64,000 nt of DNA from Hyphomicrobiales bacterium (GTDB lineage Bacteria; Pseudomonadota; Alphaproteobacteria; Rhodospirillales; JACKKN01): contig JACKKN010000009.1 in NCBI GenBank assembly GCA_024236415.1, positions 118,762 through 182,761 of the forward strand. The letters run 5' to 3'. This document shows positions 19,725-28,980 of the stretch, piece by piece. Each line of letters opens with the position of its first letter. Position 1 is the stretch's first letter. The position numbers and the translations under genes are program-made. The notes beneath the pieces are model-generated. The model searched no databases. It saw only the letters and a program-made list of their open reading frames with translations, and had not been told where the DNA came from.

Positions 19725-19841
19725 CGGCGAATCGGGGCATGTTTCCAAAGGCTTGGGTGGTCCTGTTCGAGTCCGGACAGGGGGAATTTCGCAATGCACA
19801 AAAAAAGTGGTTGGGAATTGCCCCATTCACGGCCAATTTGG

Positions 19842-19870
19842 TTGACACCCCCCAATGGGAGAGGTACACC
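19842..19870 (+). promoter_or_regulatory. Probable tRNA-Asp promoter
   Basis: A perfect TTGACA (19842-19847), a 17-base spacer and TACACC (19865-19870) lie 30 bases before the tRNA. The flanking sequence 19780-19845 is markedly AT-richer than its surroundings. This promoter may also read into the nuo operon. Confidence 0.55.
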
Positions 19871-19899
19871 ATGCCCATTCTTGGAAAGCCCAGGATTTC

Positions 19900-19976
19900 G
19901 GGGGTGTAGCTCAGTTGGTTAGAGCGCTGGCCTGTCACGCCAGAGGCCGCGGGTTCAAGTCCCGTCACTCCCGCCA
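19900..19976 (+). tRNA. tRNA-Asp(GTC)
   Basis: A 77-base cloverleaf with encoded CCA. The acceptor GGGGGTG pairs with CACTCCC (one G-U pair), the anticodon stem CTGGC/GCCAG encloses CTGTCAC (anticodon GTC at 19934-19936), and the T-arm is GGTTCAAGTCC. nuoA starts 62 bases downstream with no evident terminator between, so a joint transcript is possible. Confidence 0.97.
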
Positions 19977-20038
19977 TTCCCTCCCCCGCGACTTGGGTTC
20001 CACACCGGCGGCAAGACCGCGCCCGAAGGGATGAAGCC

Positions 20039-20404
20039 ATGGACGCGCTGCTTTTAGAGTACCTTCCCATCCTGATCTTCCTGGGCATCGCCATTGCGGT
20101 CGCGGGAATTGCGGTGGGGGCCTCGGTGCTCGTTGCGCGGCAGCGTCCGGACCCGGAAAAGAACTCGGCCTACGAGTGCGGCTTCGACGCCTTCGAGGAC
20201 GCGCGCATGAAGTTCGACGTGCGCTTCTACCTGGTCGCCATCCTGTTCATCATCTTCGACCTGGAGGTCGCCTTCCTGTTCCCCTGGGCCGTGTCCCTGG
20301 GCAAGCTGGGCGCCTTCGGTTTCTGGTCCATGATGGTCTTCCTGGGGATCCTGACCATCGGTTTCGTCTATGAATGGAAGAAGGGGGCGCTGGAATGGGA
20401 GTAG
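20039..20404 (+). CDS. nuoA: NADH-quinone oxidoreductase subunit A
   Basis: A membrane subunit of proton-pumping complex I, near the quinone-binding junction. The 121 residues have three hydrophobic helices and the family motif KNSAYECGFDAFEDARMKFDV, whose conserved Cys lies in the loop near the quinone site. It is the first gene of the 14-gene nuoA-N operon. The nuoB start lies inside its last codons (10-base overlap), indicating translational coupling. The only visible promoter upstream is that of tRNA-Asp. Confidence 0.97.
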   Translation: MDALLLEYLPILIFLGIAIAVAGIAVGASVLVARQRPDPEKNSAYECGFDAFEDARMKFDVRFYLVAILFIIFDLEVAFLFPWAVSLGKLGAFGFWSMMVFLGILTIGFVYEWKKGALEWE

Positions 20405-20940
20405 ATCCGACCTCCGGCGGCGCGCCGCTGGCGCCCGGCGCCGAGCAGGACGCGGTCCTGTATCAGGTGACCGAATCCCTGAAGGAGAAGGGGTTCGTGG
20501 TGGCCCAGCTGGACAAGGTGGTCAACTGGGCCCGCACCGGGTCCATGTGGCCCATGACCTTCGGTCTGGCCTGCTGCGCCGTGGAGATGATCCACGCCTA
20601 TTGCAGCCGCTACGACCTGGACCGTTTCGGCGTAGTGCCGCGGCCCAGCCCGCGCCAGGCCGACCTGATCATCGTCGCCGGCACGCTCACCAACAAGATG
20701 GCGCCGGCGTTCCGCAAGATCTACGACCAGATGGCCGAGCCGCGCTACGTCATCTCCATGGGCTCCTGCGCCAACGGCGGCGGCTACTACCACTACTCCT
20801 ATTCGGTTGTGCGCGGCTGTGACCGCGTGGTGCCGGTGGACGTCTACGTCCCCGGCTGCCCGCCCACGGCCGAGGCCCTGGTCTACGGGGTCATGCAACT
20901 GCAGAAGAAGATCCGGCGAACGGGCACCCTGTGGCGCTAG
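20395..20940 (+). CDS. nuoB: NADH-quinone oxidoreductase subunit B
   Basis: Carries cluster N2, the terminal iron-sulfur cluster that reduces quinone in complex I. The 181 residues contain the N2 ligands in GLACCAVEM (adjacent Cys pair), GSCANGGGYY and VPGCPPTAEAL. The ATG at 20395 overlaps the nuoA stop by 10 bases and follows an AAGGGGG site; an upstream in-frame ATG at 20374 lies within nuoA and is less likely. It is peripheral-arm machinery facing the cytoplasm. Confidence 0.97.
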   Translation: MGVDPTSGGAPLAPGAEQDAVLYQVTESLKEKGFVVAQLDKVVNWARTGSMWPMTFGLACCAVEMIHAYCSRYDLDRFGVVPRPSPRQADLIIVAGTLTNKMAPAFRKIYDQMAEPRYVISMGSCANGGGYYHYSYSVVRGCDRVVPVDVYVPGCPPTAEALVYGVMQLQKKIRRTGTLWR

Positions 20941-20979
20941 GCGCCGCGACCTTACCGTGACAGAGGCATCCGAGGCGAC

Positions 20980-21606
20980 ATGGACCAGGCCCTACTAGAT
21001 CTCGGCGAATACATCTCGGCGGCATTGTCGCAGGAGGTGATCGATTTCGAGGTCCGCCACGACGAACTGATGGTCCGCGTGCGGCGCGACAACCTGGTCA
21101 AGGTGGCCATGTTCCTGCGCGACGACGTGAACTGCCAGTTCAAGCAGGTGGTGGACATCTGCGGCGTCGACCTGCCCGAGCGCGACGAGCGGTTCGACGT
21201 CATCTACAACCTGCTGAGCCTGGTGCAGAACCGGCGCATCCGCCTCAAGGTGGCCACCGACGACGTGCATCCCGTGCCGTCCATCGTCAGCGTCTACAGC
21301 GCCGCCGGCTGGTACGAGCGCGAGGTGTGGGACCTGTTCGGCGTGCTGTTCGCCGACAACCCGGACCTGCGCCGGATCATGACCGACTACGGCTTCGAGG
21401 GGCATCCCCTACGCAAGGACTTCCCCCTGACCGGCTATGTCGAGGTGCGCTACGACGACGAACAGAAGCGGGTGGTCTACGAGCCCGTGAAGCTGACCCA
21501 GGAGTTCCGCAGCTTCGACTTCCTGAGCCCGTGGGAGGGCATGCTGCCCGGCGACGAGAAGGCCACCGCCGAACCGGCGGAGGGCGATAAGGGGGAGGGT
21601 GCCTGA
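20980..21606 (+). CDS. nuoC: NADH-quinone oxidoreductase subunit C
   Basis: A connecting subunit of the complex I peripheral arm with no cofactor (30-kDa subunit type). The 208 residues hold the signature ERFDVIYNLLSLVQNRRIRL and the C-terminal motif EREVWDLFGVLFADNPDLRR ending in GFEGHPLRKDFPLTGY. The separate C and D genes are the usual alphaproteobacterial and mitochondrial-like arrangement, unlike the fused NuoCD of enterics. Its TGA overlaps the nuoD ATG by one base. The last 20 residues are a charged low-complexity tail. Confidence 0.97.
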   Translation: MDQALLDLGEYISAALSQEVIDFEVRHDELMVRVRRDNLVKVAMFLRDDVNCQFKQVVDICGVDLPERDERFDVIYNLLSLVQNRRIRLKVATDDVHPVPSIVSVYSAAGWYEREVWDLFGVLFADNPDLRRIMTDYGFEGHPLRKDFPLTGYVEVRYDDEQKRVVYEPVKLTQEFRSFDFLSPWEGMLPGDEKATAEPAEGDKGEGA

Positions 21607-22784
21607 TGGCCGAGACCCAGATCAAGAACCTGACCCTGAACTTCGGTCCGCAGCACCCCTCGGCCCATGGCGTGCTGCGCATGGTGCTGGAGATGGACGG
21701 CGAGATCATCGAGCGCGCCGACCCCCACGTCGGCCTGCTGCACCGCGGCACCGAGAAGCTGATCGAGTACAAGAACTACCTGCAGGCGGTGCCCTATTTC
21801 GACCGCCTGGACTACGTCTCGCCGCAGAACCAGGAGCACGCCTTCGCCCTGGCCACCGAGAAGCTGTTGGGCTGCGAGGTGCCGCAGCGCGGCCAGTACC
21901 TGCGCGTGCTGTTCGCCGAGCTGGGGCGGCTGGCCAACCACTCCTTCAACGTCTCCGCCTACGCCATGGACATCGGCGCCATGACCCCCATGCTGTGGGC
22001 GGTGGAGGAGCGCGAGCTGTTGATGGAGTTCTTCGAGCGGGTCTGCGGCGCGCGCCTGCACATGGCCTATTTCCGGCCCGGCGGCGTTTCCTATGACATG
22101 CCCGCGGGGCTGGGCGACGACATCTATGCCTGGGCCGAACGGTTTCCCCAGGTGATCGACGACCTGGAAGGCCTGCTGACCGAGAACCGCATCTTCAAGC
22201 AGCGCAGCGTGGACATCGGCGTCATGACCGCCGAGCAGTGCTACGACTGGGGCTTCAGCGGCCCCAACCTGCGCGCCTCGGGCGTGCCGTGGGACCTGCG
22301 CAAGGCGCAACCCTACGACGTCTACGCCAAGATGGATTTCGACGTCCCGGTGGGCAAGAACGGCGACTGCTACGACCGCTATCTGGTGCGCATCTACGAG
22401 ATGCGCGAGGCCATCCGCATCGTCAAGCAGTGCCTGGAACAGATGCCTCCCGGACCGGTCCGGGTCGACGACCGCAAGATCTCGCCGCCCCGGCGGGCCG
22501 AGATGAAGCAGTCCATGGAAGCCCTGATCCACCACTTCAAGCTCTACACCGAGGGCTATCACGTGCCCGCCGGCGAGACCTACACGGCGGTCGAGGCGCC
22601 CAAGGGCGAGTTCGCCGTGTACCTGGTGTCGGACGGCACCAACAAGCCCTACCGCTGCAAGATCCGCGCTCCCGGATTCGCCCACCTGCAGGCCATGGAC
22701 TTCATGTGCAAGGGGCACATGCTGGCCGACGTGGTGGCCAACCTGGGTTCCCTGGACATCGTCTTCGGAGAGATCGACCGATGA
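21606..22784 (+). CDS. nuoD: NADH-quinone oxidoreductase subunit D
   Basis: The 49-kDa-type subunit that forms the quinone-reduction pocket with NuoB. At 392 residues it has normal length. NFGPQHPSAHGVLRMVLE at the N-terminus carries the quinone-site His region, followed by HVGLLHRGTEKLIEYK and, near the C-terminus, GSLDIVFGEIDR. The start overlaps the nuoC stop by one base and its end overlaps the nuoE start (ATGA). No deviation from the family was seen. Confidence 0.98.
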   Translation: MAETQIKNLTLNFGPQHPSAHGVLRMVLEMDGEIIERADPHVGLLHRGTEKLIEYKNYLQAVPYFDRLDYVSPQNQEHAFALATEKLLGCEVPQRGQYLRVLFAELGRLANHSFNVSAYAMDIGAMTPMLWAVEERELLMEFFERVCGARLHMAYFRPGGVSYDMPAGLGDDIYAWAERFPQVIDDLEGLLTENRIFKQRSVDIGVMTAEQCYDWGFSGPNLRASGVPWDLRKAQPYDVYAKMDFDVPVGKNGDCYDRYLVRIYEMREAIRIVKQCLEQMPPGPVRVDDRKISPPRRAEMKQSMEALIHHFKLYTEGYHVPAGETYTAVEAPKGEFAVYLVSDGTNKPYRCKIRAPGFAHLQAMDFMCKGHMLADVVANLGSLDIVFGEIDR

Positions 22785-23413
22785 GCGAGCAAACCGACGC
22801 GGGCGCCGTGGAGCAGCCGGCCACCTTCGCCTTCACCGAGGAAACGCGCAAGGCCGCCGAGGCCGTCTGCGCCAAGTACCCGGCCGACCGCCAGGACAGC
22901 GCCGTGATGCCGCTGCTGGACCTGGCGCAGCGGCAGAACGACGGCTGGCTGCCGCGCGCGGCCATGGACTATGTGGCCGAGTACCTGGACATGCCGGCCA
23001 TCCAGGTCTACGAGGTGGCCACCTTCTACACCATGTACAACCTGAAGCCGGTGGGCAAACACCACGTCCAGGTGTGCACCAACCTGCCGTGCTGGCTGCG
23101 CGGCTCGGACGCGGTGATGAAGGCCTGCTCCAAGAACCTGGGCGTCGGCAAGGGCCAGACCACCGAGGACGGCATGTTCACGCTCAGCGAGGTGGAATGC
23201 CTGGGCGCCTGCGTCAACGCCCCCATGATGCAGATCGGCGACGACTACTACGAGGACCTGGACGCCGACAGCACGGCGCGCATCCTCGACGAGTTGAAGG
23301 CCGGCGACACGCCCAAGACCGGGTCGCAGGCCGGGCGCACGTCGAGCGAGCCGGCGGGCGGGCTGACCAGCCTGACGGACCTGGGTTCGTCGGCCAAGGG
23401 GGGAGACGCCTGA
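22781..23413 (+). CDS. nuoE: NADH-quinone oxidoreductase subunit E
   Basis: The 24-kDa-type thioredoxin-fold subunit with the [2Fe-2S] cluster N1a of the NADH-dehydrogenase module. The 210 residues contain the ligand pairs CTNLPC and CLGAC. QVYEVATFYTMYN is the family signature. After about residue 170 there is an unusual Gly/Ser/Thr-rich tail of about 40 residues that is not part of the fold. The start is an ATGA overlap with nuoD, and the stop overlaps the nuoF ATG by one base. Confidence 0.97.
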   Translation: MSEQTDAGAVEQPATFAFTEETRKAAEAVCAKYPADRQDSAVMPLLDLAQRQNDGWLPRAAMDYVAEYLDMPAIQVYEVATFYTMYNLKPVGKHHVQVCTNLPCWLRGSDAVMKACSKNLGVGKGQTTEDGMFTLSEVECLGACVNAPMMQIGDDYYEDLDADSTARILDELKAGDTPKTGSQAGRTSSEPAGGLTSLTDLGSSAKGGDA

Positions 23414-24699
23414 TGCTGCGCGACAAGGACCGCATCTTCACCAACATCTACGGCCTGCACGACCCGTTCCTGGACGGGGCCCGGGCGCGCGGCGACTGGG
23501 ACGGCACCAAGGAGCTGATCCTCAAGGGGCGCGACGAGATCGTCGGCGCGATCAAGGGGTCGGGCCTGCGCGGGCGCGGCGGCGCCGGCTTCGGCACCGG
23601 CATGAAGTGGTCCTTCATGCCCAAGGAATCGCCGCGGCCCAGCTACCTGGTGATCAACGCCGACGAGGGCGAGCCCGGCACCTGCAAGGACCGCGACATC
23701 CTGCGCCACGAACCCCACAAGCTGGTCGAGGGGGCGCTGCTGGCCAGCGTCGGCATCGGCGCCCATGCCGCCTATTGCTACGTGCGCGGCGAGTTCTTCC
23801 GCGAGGCCGAGGCCCTGCAGCGGGCCGTGGACGAGGCCTATGCCGCCGGCCTGATCGGCGACGACGCCTGCGGCACCGGGTACAAGTTCGACTTCTACGT
23901 CCACCGCGGCGCCGGCGCCTACATCTGCGGCGAGGAGAGCGCCCTGATCGAGAGCCTGGAGGGCAAGAAGGGCCAGCCGCGCCTGAAGCCGCCGTTCCCG
24001 GCCAACGTGGGCCTGTACGGCTGCCCGACCACGGTCAACAACGTGGAATCCATTTCCGTCTGCCCGACCATCCTGCGCCGCGGCGCCGACTGGTTCGCCG
24101 CCCTGGGCCGGCCCAACAACACGGGCACCAAGCTGTTCAACATCTCGGGCCACGTGAACAACCCCTGCACCGTCGAGGAGGAGATGAGCGTCCCCCTCAA
24201 GGAGCTGATCGAGAAGCACGCCGGCGGCGTCATCGGCGGCTGGGACAACCTGCTGGGCGTGATCCCCGGCGGCTCGTCCACACCGGTGCTGCCGCGCGCC
24301 GCCTGCACCTCGGTGCTGATGGACTTCGACAGCCTGAAGGAGGCCGGTTCGGGCCTGGGCACGGCGGCGGTCATCGTCATGGACCGGTCGACCGACATCG
24401 TCCGCGCCATCGCCCGCCTGGCGGCCTTCTACAAGCACGAGAGCTGCGGCCAGTGCACGCCCTGCCGCGAGGGCACCGGCTGGCTGATGCGCATGATGGA
24501 GCGCATGGCCGTTGGCAACGCCACGGTGGCCGAAATCGACCTGCTGGACGAGGTCACGCGCCAGATCGAGGGCCACACCATCTGTGCCCTGGGCGACGCC
24601 GCGGCCTGGCCGATCCAGGGGCTGATCCGCCATTTCCGGCCCGAGATCGAGAAGCGGATCGAGGAGTACAACAAGGGGGGCGCCGAGCAGGCGGCGTGA
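23413..24699 (+). CDS. nuoF: NADH-quinone oxidoreductase subunit F
   Basis: The 51-kDa-type subunit where NADH is oxidised: it binds FMN, NADH and [4Fe-4S] cluster N3. The 428 residues include the NADH/FMN glycine-rich segment GLRGRGGAGFGTGMKW, then INADEGEPGTCKDRD and GAGAYICGEESALIESLEG. The N3 ligand motif ESCGQCTPCREG has its fourth Cys further on in HTICALGDA. The start codon ATG at 23413 overlaps the nuoE stop. Confidence 0.98.
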   Translation: MLRDKDRIFTNIYGLHDPFLDGARARGDWDGTKELILKGRDEIVGAIKGSGLRGRGGAGFGTGMKWSFMPKESPRPSYLVINADEGEPGTCKDRDILRHEPHKLVEGALLASVGIGAHAAYCYVRGEFFREAEALQRAVDEAYAAGLIGDDACGTGYKFDFYVHRGAGAYICGEESALIESLEGKKGQPRLKPPFPANVGLYGCPTTVNNVESISVCPTILRRGADWFAALGRPNNTGTKLFNISGHVNNPCTVEEEMSVPLKELIEKHAGGVIGGWDNLLGVIPGGSSTPVLPRAACTSVLMDFDSLKEAGSGLGTAAVIVMDRSTDIVRAIARLAAFYKHESCGQCTPCREGTGWLMRMMERMAVGNATVAEIDLLDEVTRQIEGHTICALGDAAAWPIQGLIRHFRPEIEKRIEEYNKGGAEQAA

Positions 24700-24709
24700 G
24701 GGACGCAAG

Positions 24710-26776
24710 ATGCCGAAGCTGACGATCAACGGCAGGGAAGTCGAGGTCGACGCCGGACTGACGGTCCTGCAGGCCTGCGAGCAGATCGGGATCGAGATCC
24801 CCCGCTTCTGCTTCCACGAACGCCTTTCCATCGCCGGCAACTGCCGCATGTGCCTGGTCGAGATGGAGCGCGCGCCCAAGCCGGTGGCGTCCTGCGCCAT
24901 GCCCGTGGCCGACGGCATGGTGATCCGCACCGACAGCGACAAGGTGCGCCAGATGCGCAAGGGCGTGATGGAGTTCCTGCTGATCAACCATCCGCTGGAC
25001 TGCCCCATCTGCGACCAGGGCGGCGAGTGCGACCTGCAGGACCAGGCCATGGCCTATGGCATGGACCGCGGCCGTTACCACGAGAACAAGCGCGCGGTCA
25101 AAGACAAGTACCTGGGCCCGCTGGTGAAGACCGAGATGACCCGCTGCATCCACTGCACGCGCTGCATCCGCTTCATCACCGAGGTGGCCGGCGTGCCCGA
25201 GCTGGGCGCCACCGCGCGCGGCGAGAACACCGAGGTCGGCACCTATGTGGAGAAGGCCCTGACCTCGGAGCTGTCGGGCAACATCATCGACCTGTGCCCA
25301 GTGGGCGCCCTGACCAACCGGCCGTTCGCCTTCTCGGCCCGGTCCTGGGAACTGCGCAAGACCGAATCCATCGACGCCATGGACGCCGTTGGTTCCAACA
25401 TCCGCATCGATTCCCGCGGGACCGAGGTGATGCGCATCATGCCGCGCCTGAACGAGGACGTGAACGAGGAGTGGCTGGGCGACCGCTCGCGCTTCGCCTG
25501 CGACGGCCTCAAGCGCCAGCGCCTGGACCGCCCCTACGTGCGCCGCGACGGCAAGCTGCGCCCGGCCTCGTGGGCCGAGGCCTTCGCCGCCATCAAGGAG
25601 AAGGTCGGCCCGGCCGAGGGCTCGGCCATGGCGGTCATCGCCGGCGACCAGGCGGACTGCGAGTCCATGACGGCGCTGAAGGACCTGTTCTCCAAGGTCG
25701 GGGTCACCAGCTTCGACTGCCGCCAGGACGGCGCCGCGCTGGACCCGTCGTGCCGCGCCGGGTACCTGTTCAACACCACCATCGCCGGCATCGAGGAGGC
25801 CGACGCCTGCCTGCTGATCGGCACCAATCCGCGCCTGGAGGCGCCGGTGCTGAACGCGCGCATCCGCAAGCGCTACCAGATGGGCCGGTTCCCCATCGCC
25901 GCGGTGGGGCCCGCCGCCGACCTGACCTACCGCTACGACCACCTGGGCGACGACCCCACGGTGCTGCGCCAGATCGCCGACGGGTCGCACGACTTCGCCA
26001 AGGTCCTGAAGGACGCGGCGCGGCCCATGCTGATCCTGGGGCAGGGCGCCCTGACCCGGCCCGACGGCGCCGCCATCCTGGCCCTGGCGCGCCAGATCGC
26101 CGAGGCCACGGGCATGGTCGGCGACGGCTGGAACGGCTTCAACGTGCTGCACACGGCGGCGGCGCGGGTGGGCGGCCTGGACCTGGGATTCGTGCCCGGC
26201 GAGGGCGGCCGCGACACCGCCGCCATCCTGGACGGCGCCGGCAAGGGCGAGGTGTCGCTGGTCTACCTGCTGGACGCCGACGGGATCGACATGGACCGCC
26301 TGGGCGGCGCCTTCGTGGTCTACCAGGGCCACCACGGCGACGCCGGCGCGCACCGCGCCGACGTGATCCTGCCCGGCGCCGCCTATACCGAGAAGGACGC
26401 CACCTACGTCAACACCGAGGGCCGGGCCCAGCGCGCCCAGCGCGCCGTGTTCCCGCCCGGCGAGGCGCGCGAGGACTGGGCCGTCGTCCGCGCCCTGTCC
26501 GAGGCCCTGGGCCACAAGCTGCCCTACGACACCCTGGCGCAACTGCGCGCCCGCATGGGCGAGGTGGCGCCGCACCTGGTGGAGGCGGTCGACGAGGTGA
26601 CCGCCGCCCCGTGGGGTGACTTCGGCACCGCCGGCGACATCGACCCGGCGCCGCTGGCCTCGCCGATCACCAACTACTACATGACCGACCCCATCAGCCG
26701 CGCGTCGCCGACCATGGCCGAGTGCACGGCGACCTTCCTGGGCGGCGAGCAGGCGAGGACCGGCACCGATGGCTGA
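24710..26776 (+). CDS. nuoG: NADH-quinone oxidoreductase subunit G
   Basis: The 75-kDa-type subunit that passes electrons through clusters N1b, N4 and N5. The 688 residues start with a plant-type ferredoxin domain (FCFHERLSIAGNCRMCLVEM). The His/Cys N5 motif follows (CPICDQGGECDLQD), then the N4 motif RCIHCTRCIRF with CPVGAL, and a molybdopterin-oxidoreductase-like domain without the cofactor. No extra N7 cluster motif was noticed. It ends inside the start of nuoH (8-base overlap). Confidence 0.98.
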   Translation: MPKLTINGREVEVDAGLTVLQACEQIGIEIPRFCFHERLSIAGNCRMCLVEMERAPKPVASCAMPVADGMVIRTDSDKVRQMRKGVMEFLLINHPLDCPICDQGGECDLQDQAMAYGMDRGRYHENKRAVKDKYLGPLVKTEMTRCIHCTRCIRFITEVAGVPELGATARGENTEVGTYVEKALTSELSGNIIDLCPVGALTNRPFAFSARSWELRKTESIDAMDAVGSNIRIDSRGTEVMRIMPRLNEDVNEEWLGDRSRFACDGLKRQRLDRPYVRRDGKLRPASWAEAFAAIKEKVGPAEGSAMAVIAGDQADCESMTALKDLFSKVGVTSFDCRQDGAALDPSCRAGYLFNTTIAGIEEADACLLIGTNPRLEAPVLNARIRKRYQMGRFPIAAVGPAADLTYRYDHLGDDPTVLRQIADGSHDFAKVLKDAARPMLILGQGALTRPDGAAILALARQIAEATGMVGDGWNGFNVLHTAAARVGGLDLGFVPGEGGRDTAAILDGAGKGEVSLVYLLDADGIDMDRLGGAFVVYQGHHGDAGAHRADVILPGAAYTEKDATYVNTEGRAQRAQRAVFPPGEAREDWAVVRALSEALGHKLPYDTLAQLRARMGEVAPHLVEAVDEVTAAPWGDFGTAGDIDPAPLASPITNYYMTDPISRASPTMAECTATFLGGEQARTGTDG

Positions 26777-27797
26777 ATTCCTGGAGTTCTGGAACGCCTA
26801 CCTGTGGCCGGTCCTGTGGATCATCATCAAGATCGTGCTGATCGTGGTGCCGGTGCTGCTGGGCGTGGCCTATCTGACCTATGCCGAGCGCAAGGTGATC
26901 GGCGCCATGCACCTGCGCAAGGGGCCCAACGTGGTCGGCCCGTTCGGCCTGCTGCAGCCCATCGCCGACGGTTTGAAGCTGTTCCTGAAGGAAACCATCA
27001 TCCCGACCCGGGCCAACCGGGGGGTGTTCATCCTGGCGCCCTGCCTGACCTTCATCCTGGCGCTGATCGGCTGGGCGGTGATTCCGTTCGGCGAGGGCGT
27101 GGTGCTGGCCGACATCAACGTCGGCGTGCTGTACCTGTTCGCCATTTCCAGCCTTGGCGTGTACGGCATCCTGATGGCCGGCTGGGCCGGCAACTCCAAG
27201 TACTCGTTCCTGGGCGGGCTGCGCTCGGCGGCGCAGATGGTGTCCTACGAGGTCTCCATGGGCTTCGTCATCATCACCGTGCTGCTGTGCGTGGGGTCCC
27301 TGAACCTGACCGACATCGTCATGGCCCAGAAGTCGGTGTGGTTCGTGATCCCGCTGCTGCCCATGGCGGTGATCTTCTTCATCTCGACCCTGGCCGAGAC
27401 CAACCGCCACCCCTTCGACCTGCCCGAGGCCGAGGCCGAGCTGGTGACCGGGTTCAACGTCGAATACTCGGCCATGCCGTTCGCCCTGTTCTTCCTGGGC
27501 GAGTACGCCAACATGATCCTGATGGCCAGCCTGACCACCATCCTGTTCCTGGGCGGCTGGCTGCCGCCCATGGACATCATTCCGTTCACCTGGGTGCCGG
27601 GGCCGGTGTGGTTCGCGCTGAAGATCGCCGCCGTGCTGTTCGTGTTCCTGTGGGTGCGGGCCACCTTCCCGCGCTACCGCTACGACCAGCTGATGCGCCT
27701 GGGATGGAAGGTGTTCCTGCCGGTGTCCCTGGCGGCGGTGGTGGTGGTGTCGGGCGTGCTGATGGCCTTCGGCCTGGCGCCCGGGTCGGCCGGGTGA
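26769..27797 (+). CDS. nuoH: NADH-quinone oxidoreductase subunit H
   Basis: The ND1-type membrane subunit that connects the peripheral arm to the proton pumps and lines the quinone tunnel. The 342 residues have about eight helices. Motifs are YAERKVIGAMHLRKGPNVVGP, PIADGLKLFLKE, SKYSFLGGLRSAAQMVSYEV and ETNRHPFDLPEAEAELV. All match the family. The ATG at 26769 lies inside the end of nuoG. Confidence 0.98.
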   Translation: MAEFLEFWNAYLWPVLWIIIKIVLIVVPVLLGVAYLTYAERKVIGAMHLRKGPNVVGPFGLLQPIADGLKLFLKETIIPTRANRGVFILAPCLTFILALIGWAVIPFGEGVVLADINVGVLYLFAISSLGVYGILMAGWAGNSKYSFLGGLRSAAQMVSYEVSMGFVIITVLLCVGSLNLTDIVMAQKSVWFVIPLLPMAVIFFISTLAETNRHPFDLPEAEAELVTGFNVEYSAMPFALFFLGEYANMILMASLTTILFLGGWLPPMDIIPFTWVPGPVWFALKIAAVLFVFLWVRATFPRYRYDQLMRLGWKVFLPVSLAAVVVVSGVLMAFGLAPGSAG

Positions 27798-27822
27798 GCG
27801 GGACGGGAAGGGGAGACGCGAT

Positions 27823-28311
27823 ATGGGACTGATGAGCCGGACGGCGCGGACGATCTTCCTGGGCGAGCTGGTCAGCGGCATGGCCCTGACCCTGCGCTAC
27901 ATGTTCCGCCCCAAGGTGACGATCAACTACCCCTACGAGAAGGGGCCGCTGAGTCCGCGGTTCCGCGGCGAGCATGCCCTGCGCCGCTATCCCAACGGCG
28001 AGGAGCGGTGCATCTCGTGCAAGCTGTGCGAGGCCATCTGCCCGGCCCAGGCCATCACCATCGAGGGCGAGCCGCGCACCGACGGCAGCCGCCGCACGTC
28101 GCGCTACGACATCGACATGACCAAGTGCATCTACTGCGGCTTCTGCCAGGAGGCCTGCCCGGTGGACGCCATCGTCGAGGGCCCGAACTTCGAGTATTCC
28201 ACCGAGACCCGCGAGGAGCTGCTGTACGACAAGCAGAAGCTGCTGGCCAACGGCGAGCGGTGGGAGACCGAGATCGGCGAGCGCCTGGCCGCCGACGCGC
28301 CCTACCGCTGA
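27823..28311 (+). CDS. nuoI: NADH-quinone oxidoreductase subunit I
   Basis: A TYKY-type ferredoxin subunit with two [4Fe-4S] clusters (N6a and N6b). The 162 residues carry CISCKLCEAICPAQAI and CIYCGFCQEACPVDAI, each followed by the expected proline. The N-terminal amphipathic helix MSRTARTIFLGELVSGM anchors it at the membrane. A GGGAAGGGGAGA ribosome site precedes the ATG. A 63-base gap follows before nuoJ, one of the larger gaps in this operon; it shows no hairpin worth naming. Confidence 0.98.
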   Translation: MGLMSRTARTIFLGELVSGMALTLRYMFRPKVTINYPYEKGPLSPRFRGEHALRRYPNGEERCISCKLCEAICPAQAITIEGEPRTDGSRRTSRYDIDMTKCIYCGFCQEACPVDAIVEGPNFEYSTETREELLYDKQKLLANGERWETEIGERLAADAPYR

Positions 28312-28374
28312 GGCGCCGGCGGGGGAAACGGATATGGGGACGACAGGGAAGATGACGCAACAGGGGAACCACGC

Positions 28375-28980
28375 ATGATCCAGGGACTGGCCTTCTACCT
28401 GTTCGCCTGCATCACCATTGCGTCCGCAGTGATGGTCATCTCGGCGCGCAACCCCGTGCATTCGGTGCTGTTCCTGATCCTGGCCTTCTTCAACTCGGCC
28501 GGCCTGTTCGTGCTGATGGGGGCCGAGTTCCTGGCCATGATCCTGGTCGTGGTCTACGTCGGCGCGGTCGCGGTGCTGTTCCTGTTCGTGGTCATGATGC
28601 TGGACATCAACTTCGTCGAGCTGCGCCAGGGCTTCCTGCAGTACATGCCCATCGGCGCCCTGGTCGGCCTGATCCTGCTGGTCGAGCTGATCGCCGTGCT
28701 GGGCGGCCATCATCTGGCGGCCGAGACCGGCGTCCACGCCGCGGCGCCGGTGCCCGAGCAGATGACCAATACCCAGGCCCTGGGCGAGCTGATCTACACC
28801 CACTACCTGTACCTGTTCCAGGCCGCCGGGGTGGTCCTGCTGGTGGCCATGATCGGGGCCATCGTGCTGACCCACCGCAAGCGGCCGGGGGTGCGCAAGC
28901 AGCGCATCAGCGACCAGGTCCGCCGCGGCCCCGAGGATTCCATCGAGGTGCGCAAGATCGAGCCGGGGAGGGGCATCTGA
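28375..28980 (+). CDS. nuoJ: NADH-quinone oxidoreductase subunit J
   Basis: An ND6-type membrane subunit of complex I. The 201 residues have five hydrophobic helices. Family motifs are NPVHSVLFLILAFFNSAGLF and YVGAVAVLFLFVVMMLDI, the latter containing the pi-bulge helix important for coupling. The C-terminus after about 170 is hydrophilic and charged. The stop overlaps the nuoK ATG by one base. Confidence 0.97.
   Translation: MIQGLAFYLFACITIASAVMVISARNPVHSVLFLILAFFNSAGLFVLMGAEFLAMILVVVYVGAVAVLFLFVVMMLDINFVELRQGFLQYMPIGALVGLILLVELIAVLGGHHLAAETGVHAAAPVPEQMTNTQALGELIYTHYLYLFQAAGVVLLVAMIGAIVLTHRKRPGVRKQRISDQVRRGPEDSIEVRKIEPGRGI

Noticed and set aside
19528..20094. Minus-strand frame containing GVTGLEPAASGVTGQRSNQLS
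   Set aside because: Antisense translation of tRNA-Asp and flanks, a well-known spurious protein; no ribosome site or protein-like pattern.
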